64,000 bases of DNA from positions 2,615,723 through 2,679,722 of the forward strand of contig OZ026564.1 in NCBI GenBank assembly GCA_964020155.1, written 5' to 3'. Source of the stretch: Chondrilla cf. caribensis (Eukaryota; Porifera; Demospongiae; Chondrillida; Chondrillidae). This document shows positions 1-11,400 of this stretch, piece by piece; the first letter of the stretch is position 1; each line of letters opens with the position of its first letter. The notes under the pieces are model-generated. The model was not told where the DNA came from and made no database searches. It saw only the letters and a program-made list of their open reading frames with translations. Made by a program: the position numbers and the translations under genes.

Positions 1-442
1 TGTAAGGAGTTGAACTGGGTGCACTAGCCTTCACAGTGAGAATAGCAAGTCCATCATTCTCATTGACAGTATAGAACACCTGATCAAAGTCAATGATTAT
101 TTTTGCATCATCATCATTGATGGTAACTGTTGTTTCATCATCCTCTCCCACTTCGGCTCCAATTTCAGCAGCAGATTCAGGAATGGTCAACATGGCTATG
201 AACTCTTCCTCCGCTCAAATTGATCATTATCAATGATGGGAATCATGACGGTGACATTGTACCTCCCTCCCGTGTAATCGGTATTGTCACTTGAGCAGTA
301 GTGCTACGCGGCCTAAAAAAAGGCCTCATATCTCCCTCCATCGAAGTCTTCACCACCTGTAAAAGTGTTGGTATTCATTCAATTATACAATTGTATTGTC
401 AGCAATAGAGTATAATTGTTTGATTACATTTGGTGAACTCGC

Positions 443-802
443 CAACAGCTGTTCCATAATTTGTGTTCACGTAGACTGTGTAATTAGTGTCTGTAGCACT
501 ATTAGCTGTCAGTGTGAGGGTAACCAAACCATCTCCCTCATCAACTCTGTACTGAGTTGGAGAGAAGTTGACTTCAACATCTGGCTCCATGTCGTCATCT
601 TCGATGTTCACTGTACCCTGGTTGTCATCTCCGGCTCTTATACCATAACTTTGTGCCAATTCAGAAATGGACAGTGTTCCAAAGAAGTTCTCAGTGCCTT
701 CTCCGAACTCCTCATCATCAATGATAGGAATGGTCACGGTAGCTGTGGTCTCCCCAGCTGCAAACACAGCATCATATTCTCCTCCTTCATAGTCACTTCC
801 AC
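443..802 (-). other. Copy 1 Calx-beta exon (second half + first half of next repeat)
   Basis: A 360-bp open exon with phase 1 borders. It encodes the second half of one Calx-beta repeat (GGSDYEGGEYDAVF, then the acidic motif IPIIDDEEFGEGTENF) and the first half of the next (YRVDEGDGLVTLTLT). The acceptor is normal (CATCAATAG before 802). The donor on the left reads GTTG|GCGAGT, whereas copies 3 and 5 have GTTG|GTGAGT. A GC donor can be used, so this is a weakening rather than proof of death. Confidence 0.7.
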
Positions 803-843
803 CTATTGATGCAATAAATTCATAAATCAAATTTTATGTACAC

Positions 844-1650
844 TTATGTACAGACATACATATGTATGTATATGCACACAAGTACAGGTGTGGTGTTTAT
901 CACCTCTAGTCCTCTTCGGTGTTCACTCTAGCCTAGCCCTCTTCTCCGACCCTAATACCATAACTCTGCACTTTTTTACACTGTACTTGTACACATGTGG
1001 TACATTCATACATGTTGGCTAATGAGTTGTAATGTAATGAATTTCACAAAGTGCACACCAATGCAGCTTATGCAGGTACTCATCAATGTAATTATGGTTA
1101 TGTTACAATGAGTTCTTATTACATTATGATGTCATTATGGAAGAATTACAATACGTACAATATGCGTTTTGATACGTACGATTTTGCTGCGATTAAGTTA
1201 CAATGTCATTGTAATTGCAATGCAGCAAACGTTCATTGCCATATCTATTACATGTGTCTGAACAAATGTGTCATGTTCAATGTTTAATGCTCAGGTGTAA
1301 TTGTTGTATTGATGTGACCTTATGTCATTATTAGGTTCAACTACCTCCTTTATAATATTTCAGCTTATTTTGTCACTGTATGTTGTAGTTCAAACAGTCC
1401 ACTTATGGTAGCAAAAAGGCTCCAATAGCAATAGCAATTTGACTTCAAACCTGATTAAGTTTGTGAATTTTTTGTAGTGAGTAAATAGAAGGAAGGCTAG
1501 CACATGTGACAATCATGTGATGCAGTCAACCTATACTTTAGATACAGACAACACTTTCAAGTGTTGCCGTGGAAACATAACATGACATATTTCCGTATAC
1601 TGTTACATTGAATGCTTTCTTATGGGTGCTAGGCGGAAAACCACGGTTTG
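844..1650. other. Copy 1 intron, no gene seen
   Basis: This intron separates the fused exon 2 from the 443-802 exon. It is AT-rich, contains many near-palindromic ATGTAATTACAAT-type stretches at about 1080-1230, and matches 54055-54830 of copy 5 closely. A plus-strand open frame at 1051-1287 has no recognisable domain and is not conserved as a frame in copy 5, so I treat it as chance. Confidence 0.6.
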
Positions 1651-3128
1651 TGAGGCTGTGTCCAGATATTTTTGATATCATACCACCATGCCACCAGTAG
1701 CTGATCCATCACCTGTGGTGACTTGAACCGAATATTCCATGTACAAAACACCCGAGGTGACAAGAGTGAGTATGGCTTCTCCGTTTCCTTCATTGTAGGT
1801 ATAATTAACTGGTGCTGTTTGAACACTACAGGTTGATCCTGGCTATTAGTAGAAAAACTCCCACAAATAACAAAGTGTAGTCATTCCTGTACTGTCCAAG
1901 AGGTGGGATCATTACCATGAAAGGATCAGCTGGATTCACTTTATCAAATGAGTGTCTAAGAGATATTTGCACAACCACAATGGGTAGGCTTGCTTCTAGC
2001 GTGCAAAGGCGATCAGAATGAATGAACAACTATCTGAACTGTCCTTCATTGAGGCTGAACGAATCTTTCTGTACACTGGATCCAGACCTGTCCACACAAT
2101 TAAGATTGACTGTCGTTTCATCTCTGCTTGCTACAATCTTGTAGCCATCTTGTTTCCGTAGAAGAAGTGGTACAAGTACAAATTTAAATCCGAATGTTTC
2201 AGCAGGTGGTAGCTGTTCTGTGAGATGATCGCATGCAGTTACGTTGGAGGGAAGGAATCCACACTGGTGTCCTGTGATGAAGGTGATTGGGTTATTGGAG
2301 GATACGTATTTTAGATCCTGGCCTATAGAAGCCAGTTAGATCCTCTGTTGCTCTCAGCTAGTGGGGTCGAAGAGTACGATCTTCCTGGTGGAAGCCTCAA
2401 TCCGGCTCCAAATAACAGTCCCTCTATTTGGACGGTAGGTGTCAGTGTTATGACTGTGTTAGCTTCCTGTATAACAATGGCCATGTATCCATAAGTGGTC
2501 GTTGGTTCAAGACTACTGCGAGGAACACTGACACCATAGTAATCGTGTGTTTCAGCCTTTGTCTCAAAATAAATCCGAGGTACACATCAGTGGATGCGCC
2601 GTCTTCATTAAGGGCGTAGACAATAATGTTCTTTCCTTCCTCTGCTTTGAGAATGATCCCACCATCAACAGTAAATCCAGTAAATGTGTCCTTCATTTCA
2701 AAAGGTAGTTCAACCCTGGTCAGTTTGTTCTTTGTAGCTGTGTGTGTTGTCATGCCACTGACACGAGGGTTGCCCTTCATGTACGACACAGTGAACTGAA
2801 CAGGTCCATCTTCATCCGTTGTTACATAGAGAATGGGTGGGAATTCGGCACTGCGAGCTCCCAAGTTAGGTGGAAACATGAGGTTGAACTCGTTCCCTCT
2901 GTTGCTGATTCCTGTGTTTGTAGAGAGCAAGTGATCAACTTTGAGTCAGTGATTGTACAATACCCATCCATCACTTTTCCTCACCTTGAACTCTTGAAGT
3001 ACTCATCAGGAAGCACATAGCTAGCAGTACTTTGAAACCCTCCATAGTGCCTGTAGTGGTAGTGTGGACACTCACTACACTTGCTAGGATGCTAGCCCTT
3101 TGGACTGTACTGGAGCTGATTCTGGAGG

Positions 3129-3136
3129 TTTTTATA
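3129..3136 (-). promoter_or_regulatory. TATA box of copy 1
   Basis: TATAAAAA on the minus strand, 84-91 bases upstream of the start codon at 3045. The same element sits at the same distance in copies 2, 3 and 4 and, in altered form, in copy 5. The whole stretch from the TATA box to the ATG is nearly identical between copies, which supports a shared core promoter. Confidence 0.6.
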
Positions 3137-3544
3137 GCTTCCTCCAGCCACTTTTAATTTGACACCAAGTACAATCGAGGTGTTGATGTTTAGGTGTGGA
3201 ATTCAAATGCTCAAATATGAGAACCTACTTTGTATCATAGAATGCGATAGCACTCTATATGTAGGGATGATGCGGAAACAAAATGGCGGCATATACCTCA
3301 CATACATTGCAGTTTCGCAAAGTATCTTATATTAGATTGCAGTGGCTCATTGTTGATCAGAGGTTGATTCTTTTGGCCACCTTTGTAGACAGACATTTAG
3401 AAAGGTACTCTGCAAAATCCTTTACTTACTGAACCGTGAACTTGAGCATTAAACAACATACATATATATATATATATATATATATGTACGTATAATATGA
3501 ATAATACATCACAGCAAACATGCACCTAGATATGTAAGTGCATT

Positions 3545-3632
3545 TAAGCACACACATACACACAACACACATGCACACACACACACACACGTGTATGTGT
3601 TGGTGTGTGCGTGTATGTATGTGTACATGCAC
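3545..3632. repeat. CA/TG microsatellite, inverted halves
   Basis: A CA-rich run turns into a TG-rich run at about 3590, so the stretch can fold back on itself. It is partly preserved at 56285-56320 and mostly absent at 24.1 kb. Confidence 0.8.
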
Positions 3633-4009
3633 ACCTAAACACTCCTGTTTACGAAGATCTACACAATCTAATATATAAGCATGTAACAGAAATACATATA
3701 CTAACGTAAATGTATGTCAAATGTACAATTGTATGTACATTATGTCCCCACCCCAACAACAGGGAGAGGAAGAGGGACGGTCTAGCTGGCTAGGTTAGCA
3801 TGTATGCACTAACCATATAGAGTATCTATGCACTGACCTACAAATGGCACCCAACATATGTATCTACAGAACTATCATAACCTCTCAAGATAAGCACTCA
3901 ATTCAGTAAATCTGTCATCTTTGCAATATTCAAAGAGACCACGAAAGCCCTAATCAACCACACCATTGATAATCCATTATCAATACTTGCACGTGTATTG
4001 GTAAACACT

Positions 4010-4200
4010 TTGCTGTCTCAGATCTAGTTGCTGCAGCTTGGGTAACTCCTCTTAAAAGCATGATGTCATATAATCCGATGCACAGTACCCATGCAGCAAT
4101 ACATAGCTTGTATGGAACCGTAGACCACGTTCATGCTGTTGGAAACACACATAGTTGGAGCCAATGTAATGGTCGACCATGGGACATGATTGATCTTAGT
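4010..4200 (+). other. Plus-strand exon-like remnant (left copy)
   Basis: An open stretch on the strand opposite to all other genes. It reads AAAWVTPLKSMMSYNP and then GNTHSWSQCNGRPWDMIDL. A homologous segment lies at 57013-57189 and ends in a good splice donor (CTCAG|GTAAAC); here that site reads CTTAG|TTAAAC, so the GT is lost. I do not recognise the family. Differences between the two copies are about as often amino-acid-changing as silent, which suggests a decaying exon. Confidence 0.3.
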
Positions 4201-4851
4201 TAAACCACACTAAAGCTGAGTTGGTACACCGGTGCAAATTAGTCTCGCGGCACCAGACCTCATCCCTTCTATCTAGCTATGGAGGTGAGGTCTACGTGGC
4301 GACGCGAGGTTAGGGGTGATTCTGGACAATCGACGTTTAACTATATTATCTCGTGATCTGAATTCATGTCAGTAACAGTTCCATACACTAAGGAGATTGA
4401 TATAAAGTATTGAGACACTTTATCATAGTTCATCATCATGGGTGACTACGCACATCCATCGCTCGTTACTCCGCGTGCTATGAATTGATATTAATAATTT
4501 AGGACACTAAATAGTGTTACACCACAAATCTTTTGCTCTCACCCACTAGCTCCGTACATCCATCGAACATCAAATTAATTTACGCTTCACTCGGTAAGCT
4601 GGAAGCCTGCCCCGCCATCTTTGACCACGTGTCACCATGGTAATCTCACAGTTCAGTTCACCACAGCAAACACAGGTCGGCGCACTTGGCAAGTATTGCA
4701 GGACGTATTAGCACCCCTAAGGACGCTTTGCTAAAATCAACTTTGAGGAATTGCCAATAGTAGTGCTTGAGGATGTGGAAGTATTTTTTCCTTCCTCAAG
4801 TCATTGACTTTGTTGCATATTGTACATTGGGTAATGGAAGTGTAATATTTG

Positions 4852-4918
4852 TGTTGTGTTGTGTGTGTGTGTACGTGTGTGTGTGTGTGTGTGTCTGTGT
4901 GTCTGTGTATGTGTGTTG
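4852..4918. repeat. GT microsatellite
   Basis: A GT run with a few interruptions. In the middle intergenic copy a much longer GT run (24387-24598) marks the joint where about 0.9 kb present here is missing. Confidence 0.8.
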
Positions 4919-5576
4919 TACTTATGACAGGGTAACATCATATCCGACAATCTATTTATTTGCATATACTATGTGTATACATGTACATATGCTTATACAC
5001 GTGTTCAATGTTCAATTCTGAACATGTAGAAGGACTGTTTTTTTTTCATATTCTGCATAATTTTAGTGATTCATGGAATTCCTCCAATTTGTAGTAATTC
5101 CCCTGTATCCTCCCTCTTCTACCTTGAGGCTGGAGACCACTTCTATAGGAAACAGTTAATCTAGGAACATTTGTATCTTCAGCATATGTTAATAGTTGAT
5201 CGTAAACCTCGGTATATGTAGTATTTGTGAATGGTAACATTGATCTCATGGTATGTGTAGTACGTATTAATCAATCTAGGAGCCTTGGTATATACAGTGT
5301 GTGTGAACCCTAGTAGCCTGAGTACAGGGCTGGTGGTAAATCATTACAAAGTAAAGAAAGTGGAAGAATTAGCATTTTATCAATACTGGTTGTGCATGTC
5401 ACAGTTATAAGAACATTCTTTTTCACTGGTTGCATTGAATTCCTTGCAAGGAGAAGGAGAAAGGGGGAATTGCCCACATCCGAGCACAGCCATTTTGTGC
5501 ATGCAATGATGTTGATTTTTTAATTATTTTATGTACGTAAGTAGGCACATAATAAAGTAAATATAATGTGTATGAC

Positions 5577-5670
5577 TGTGTGTGCACGTGTGTGTTTGTG
5601 CGTGTGTGTGTGTGTGTGTGTTGTGTGTGTGTGTGTTGTGTGTGTGTGTGTTGTGTGTGTGTGTGTGTTT
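5577..5670. repeat. GT microsatellite with TTGTG interruptions
   Basis: A GT run with regularly spaced TTGTG variants (three larger repeats of a GTGTGTGTGTGTT-like unit). The corresponding run at 25139-25198 is purer. Confidence 0.8.
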
Positions 5671-7398
5671 GAATAGACATACTGTGAAATTACTGATTTG
5701 GGCTTGTGTTAATGTGTTTACATACGTACCCATGTACAGTAGAGCTTAGTACGTACATACATACATACGTATCTACCTACAGTGGCAAACGCTTAATATG
5801 CCACAATTGGATTTGAAACATTTTGGCCTATTATCCGTTTTGGCATATTAATGTAATATAATATCATATCCAGAACTGCATACTTGCAGTCGGTCACGAA
5901 CTCATGGAAAAATGGCTGCCAAACCAAAGCCTGTTGTGGACTATTTGAACGTGTCTATATAGCATAAATATCTACCCACAATTGCCTGGAGAAGAACTAG
6001 ATCTACTGAATGGTTCAAAACTAATTCCACCATTATTCTCTACTCACTTTACACATAAGTTGAACGGGTTAAACAAACATCAAGAAACGTCAACGACACC
6101 CAATGTAGCCATAGACGCTCTAACGTCACAGAAGAACCAACACAGAAATAAGCCAACTCAAATATCATTGGTGAGACTTAGTACTCATTTGTTCTAGTGT
6201 ATTGTTCCTATTGGTTGTCCTGTCATGCAAAAAATATGGTATGTTGCAAAATTTGGACCTAGGACAATTATTTTCATCATGAGATGCAAGAATTAAATCC
6301 CTCCGAACGAATTTAAACTTTTCATGACAGTCCCAAGGCATCCACAAGTCCCCAATTTGATGTGTCTGAATTTTGTTTTTTTACTCTTAGACTTGCTTAA
6401 CTGTAACCCCTGTAAACCAATATGCCATGCACACTCAACCTTGAACTTCAAAATCAGCCTTCATGTGTGAAATCTCTTCAATTGCACCAATTTTATTTAT
6501 CTGTTCAAGTAGTTCATCAGTCTTATTTATTGTGCATATTGTATATTTGTGTATTGAGGACTATTGTCCTAGAATGGATGCAAAATTGCCCACAGCTTAA
6601 TAAGTACATGCATACATTTGTGCTCGTGGTGTCTTGCAGTACTTTAATAGATCCTCCAATATATATCACATGTACGTAGAAGGTCGATAACGAATTATAT
6701 TACATATATTCAGACATTTTTGTGCCTTGATAATGTGACCAATATGACCTAGTCGAACAAAAGTCATTTCCCTCACAAAATTCAAGCAAGGGGACTCCCC
6801 ATAATTATAATGTAATCGAAATGTTTAAGTACTTACCAAACCACCTCCAAAAGTATAATGTTCCACTATCACTGTGTTAATATTGACATTGTCTTAATGA
6901 TCCAAGGTTGCTGTAAGTTCGCAAGTATTTTAATATATACTCAGACGTACATACGTACGTACATACAATGCATTAAGGTTTCTTGCCCACAGTACACAAT
7001 ACTTTTGGACATGTGTGTCCAGTACAAGCTCACATAAAATATCTATGCATATTCATATGAGTAAGATAATTATGCATAAAGATATAATAATACATGTTAT
7101 TAATTCCCAACATCCCATCCTTGGATGAGAACGACAGCATTGTAGATTAGGTTTTGTCTTGCTTACATGCTCTTATTATTGTTGTTGTAATTGCTGTTAT
7201 TATTAATATTATTATTCACTATCATTTATTTGTTGACTTATGTATACTAATTATCATTATTATATCATTATTATAGTAATAATTCAGATAGATCACTACT
7301 AATCTATTACATACCAGTGAGCAACCATTTTATCAATAATAGACCATCATTACTGGTTATAATTGATTACAGTAATGGTGATTAAATAATAAAGTTGT

Positions 7399-7404
7399 TT
7401 TAAT
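7399..7404 (-). terminator. Possible polyadenylation signal of copy 2
   Basis: ATTAAA on the minus strand about 95 bases after the stop codon of copy 2. It is the nearest common poly(A) signal variant and is conserved at the same distance after copies 4 and 6. No canonical AATAAA lies closer. Confidence 0.3.
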
Positions 7405-7498
7405 TTTGTTCCTAAAGACAACAATGTTGCAATGTGCTTATGCATTATAAGTATCCATGAGAATGCAGTCAGTATTGATTCAAAGTGTTCAAACATCT

Positions 7499-8482
7499 TC
7501 ACTCAGAGCATTCCTTTCTTTTGAACTGGGAGTAGCTGAAGTGAGGATCAAACAATTCCTTCACTTCATATTCTGTGAACTTCCCTTCAATCACAGGAGA
7601 CCCGTCCTTCGTTCCCGCATAGAGGCAAGGTGTCTTCCCATAGTCCCAGGTGATGGGATAGTAATCTCCAGTAAATTCACGTGGACCAGTGAATGGTGAG
7701 TAGATGATGACCCTGTATCTACTCCCAGTGTCAGCCTGTTCAGATTTCATCGCTTTGATCTCAACAGGAGTATTCCAGAATTGCCCTGTGGGTTAGAAAA
7801 TGAAGTGAACCAAACAAAACTCTTACATTACCTGCATGTGCACAAGTACATGAATATTCAGTTTTATGTTCAACACAAATTAGTCACACATGTATACGTA
7901 CGTACATATGATACATACCTATATTACGTATGTGTAATATAAAACCATTCCAAAGCATGTAACAACACTCTTTTGACTTACCCATCAACCCATGGGAAAA
8001 TGGTGATAGGCCATTTCCATCAGCAATGATGAATTTGATCATGTCAGCGCCATTCATGAAGTGGAACACAATCCAAAATACCATTTTCTGTCCCTTACAA
8101 TTTGGTACAGACACTCTTACTTTGTCACCCAACTTTATTACTGATATTCCCCTTCCCATCCAAGTGCGATTTTTCATTTGCATGTCATTAATGGTGACTT
8201 TCTTCCCTTCAAGGTCCGCCTGTATCTTGTGACACCTCCCATCATAGTCTTTGGCGACGATGCCAATCCTTGCCATGATGTTTCCAACCTTTGGATTGGA
8301 TGCCAGTTTGAGGTGAGTATTGACCAACACACACTGATCGGACACCAAGTTGTAGATCTTGTCTTCTCTCCCATGTACTTCATAACAAAGATCCCACTGC
8401 TTGTCTTCCTTTGAGAACTGAGAGAGCATTTTCTTGTTAATACTGAGTGGCACAGTAAACATGGGGTCTCCATCAATATTAC
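7499..8482 (-). other. Copy 2: ITI heavy-chain C-terminal-like domain (2 exons)
   Basis: Two exons encode about 262 residues. Landmarks in order: GDPMFTVPL, DLCYEVHG, KLASNPKVGN, IGIV, SPFSHGLMGQFWN, then PCLYAGTKDGSPVIEG and FTEYEV near the end. The order and spacing match the C-terminal domain of inter-alpha-trypsin-inhibitor heavy chains (GDPHF ... SHGLLGQF ... LIDGxxTDY), which in vertebrates binds hyaluronan-linked matrix. The match is by eye. Several cysteines could form disulfides. Confidence 0.65.
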
Positions 8483-11400
8483 CTGCAGTATGTAAGCATA
8501 CTTATGTACATGTATGAAAGTGCTTAGGAATTCAGAACTAGATAACTATGCATGTTTATACATACGTAGCATACGCACATATATGTGCATACTCATGTAC
8601 ATACATGTCATGAGTACATGTATATGAAGTATGCTACACCTACCTGTACATGTATATTTATGTGTAGATGTCTCAATATGTATGTATGTACATACGTACA
8701 TACATATACGAAATTGTTTAGCTGTTCTGTTTCAGACAACAGTGCACATGTAGATGATATTACTCCTGGTATACCCAGTATGTGCAAATGATAGTTTTGT
8801 AGTAATATTTCAAAGGCAGGGTAACAGTGATGCAAGAATAATGGTTGTCCATAAATTTGAGACATAATATTATGTTCATATGTAAATTGGTAATATATAC
8901 TGTACATATGAAGATATGTACATGTGTACATAGGTACCTACGTATAATATTATACATACACATATGTGTGTACATATATACTATGCATACACTTGGACGT
9001 ACATATTTACATTTATTATATGCAATATGAAATACTGTCTTCAATACTCACCATCTCGGATTGTTATTTGAGCCATGGGTTTGCTACCGGGCATAAAAGG
9101 TACACCTCCATTGTCAGGTGGCATAATTTGTAGTCGGAATCTTTCAGGTCCTTCCTCTACACCATCGTCAATGACAGGTATGTCTATACAAGCCACCTTC
9201 TCCCCTTCTCCAAAGAACACTTCATATGGCCCATCCTGGTAGTCATCTGGAGAACCTAAATTGCATTGCAAAGATTGTGAATGGGATTGTAGTACTTTGT
9301 ATGATTAGATGGGTATGTACGTACATATGTACTGTGTATAATACAATGTTGTGGTATTTTGAGTCTTAATGTACTTAATATATGTACACATAATATGTAT
9401 AACATCATAGTATATGTGTCCCTTACTGGCACTTCTATTAGAGTGAGGTCTGTTTCCTATTTGGACCGTGAATTCCTCCTCGCAAGCTCTGTTGTGCTCC
9501 AGGCAGACTCTGACTCTAGTCTGTTCTTCAAATACCTCCATTTCGGTAGACACAAAATTGACTTGGAATACTGTACGTGAATGGGGATTAATAAAGGCAT
9601 AATACATGTAAATTACTGTATATGGACTTTTATCAGTCAACTATTTTCCTATGCACATGAAGGTACATATTATGCCTTTAATGTTCATATGTACCTAACT
9701 ACACTCATTGATCGGGATATCTACACATGTACGTATATACGTACATGCATATGCATGAGTCCATTCTTCAATCCCTCCCAAGCCTACTCATTTGCACTGG
9801 CTGATATGTACATATCTTGTACATTACATATCATGTCTGTATGTTCGTTGTATCCACATACACAAATACACTATATACTTCCCTGATTTGTCAACTGAAT
9901 TAATCATTTCAACTGCAGGCTGTTACTGTGCTCCTATAAGATGGTGTACATATGTATGTACGAATTAACATACATCCATGCTATCTATTGTTAGATAGTT
10001 AGTAATGGCAACTGTAGTCATGTGGAACCATGATTTGTGTATACGTACATACTTACATACCTACGTATGTACATACTGTATGTATGGGCTCACTGTCATC
10101 GTCCTTGATGGTCACTGTAGCTCTGTCTGCATTGCCAAGTTTACAACACCCTTGAATGATAATACGAAGATTTACAAAGAAGTTTTCGTCACACTCATCA
10201 ATACTGTCATCCAATATTGGGATCATGACCTGTACTTCTGTTACGTTAGGTGGAAACTCAACTGGATATGGCCCAGCAGCATAGTCACCAGTATCTGTAT
10301 ACATGTACAATGAGTTAAATCATGAAGTCATGTATGTATGTACATACATATGTATATTATGTAAACCCATAAATATAAATAATAAATATATACGTATGCA
10401 TTTGTATGCTATATACCTATGTACGTATGTACATGTATTTTCTAGTAACCTTATTTATTCACTCACCAACTGCACTTCCATCCTGTGTGTCCACCATTAC
10501 AGTGTATGGTTTCGAGCTGGGTGCACTAGCCTTCACAGTGAGAATAGCAAATCCATCATTCTCATTGACATTGTATGTCACTGGATCGAAATCAATAATG
10601 ATTTCATCATTATCTCTTATGTTAACCATCGCTTCATCATCCTCGCCAATCTGAACTCTTTTAGCAACAGATGATTCCGTGACATTTATGAAGGCTACAA
10701 AGTTCTCTGTGCATTCCCCAAACACCTCATCATCAATAATAGGAATGAACACAGTAGCTGTGGTCTCCCCAGCTGCAAAAACAGCATCATATTCTCCTCC
10801 TACATAGTCACTTCCACCTATTGATGCAATAAATTCATAGAGTCATTATAATGTTTACGTACATGTGTACACATGTGCATAAGTTGTAGGACATTTTACA
10901 AGCTACAGTAAGTGTTTACATGCATACATGTACATACATACGTACGTGTGTACATGTATAGTTATGAGTTTACACATGTTTATATTGCTATAATGTGGAT
11001 GTAATTGTATTGTACTGTAGTGTTCACAACACTGTTGGTTTAATAAAAGTAATTTGACAATGCTGTGGCATTTGGAGATGCATACGTATGTACTCATAAT
11101 AGTTCCCCTCGGTAATTAGTAAGCACTTTATATCTGTGCAACAGACCTAGGCAGGATGCCACTAACTTGATCCTGGTGTAGACAATTTATACTGAATATG
11201 CACAGATAGTCGAATACAATGTAGCATGCTCTATAGAAACTGTTTACTAATTTCCTGCCTGGTTCTCAATCAAATAACGCTGAGAAAGAAACCTGTCTGA
11301 TGACCTGTGCTGTTTCCATGCACACACATCAGTGACCTGTGCTCCAGCACTGATGTGTGTGCATTATCCCTTTCATTTTCTGTCAAACCAGGATACAGTA

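Larger units (their letters stand above)
1..3045 (-). pseudogene. Copy 1: short-type IgGFc-binding/Calx-beta gene, broken, 5' part only
   Basis: This is the 5' part of a paralogue whose 3' end lies left of the window. Exon 1 (3045-2985) encodes a signal peptide starting MEGFK; exon 2 begins at 2911 and encodes the IgGFc-binding domain. Reading is broken in several places: a 4-bp deletion near 2572 compared with copies 2 and 4, scrambled sequence near 2305-2380, and a TAG at 2030-2032 where the intact copies have CAG (Gln). The end of exon 2 is fused out of frame to half a Calx-beta repeat (to about 1695). The next exon (802-443) is open but ends in GC instead of GT. The last visible exon (356 leftwards) has an in-frame TAG after GGRYEAFF. 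I call it a pseudogene; a truncated expressed product cannot be excluded. Confidence 0.7.
3137..7498. other. Intergenic region between copies 2 and 1
   Basis: About 4.4 kb separate the 3' end of copy 2 from the promoter of copy 1. The region holds several CA/TG microsatellites, TACGTA repeats, AT-rich stretches (about 7180-7400) and an imperfect inverted repeat around 4238-4310 (CTCGCGGCACCAGACCTCA against its complement). Shortened versions occur at 23.8-27.2 kb and 56.0-58.1 kb: the middle one lost roughly 0.9 kb at a GT microsatellite, the right one lost roughly 2.3 kb. I see no protein gene in it, apart from the plus-strand exon-like remnant listed separately. Confidence 0.6.

Noticed and set aside
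7499..8482. Reading the C-terminal domain as a von Willebrand type D domain
   Set aside because: GDPMF resembles the start of a VWD, but the remaining motifs (SHGLMGQFWN, then LYAGxxDGSPVIEG and TEYEV) and the length fit the ITI heavy-chain C-terminal domain better.
8580..8710. Regular short repeats that might suggest a CRISPR array
   Set aside because: The repeats are TACGTA-type tetranucleotide drift with no fixed repeat or spacer lengths, in an animal-type intron.
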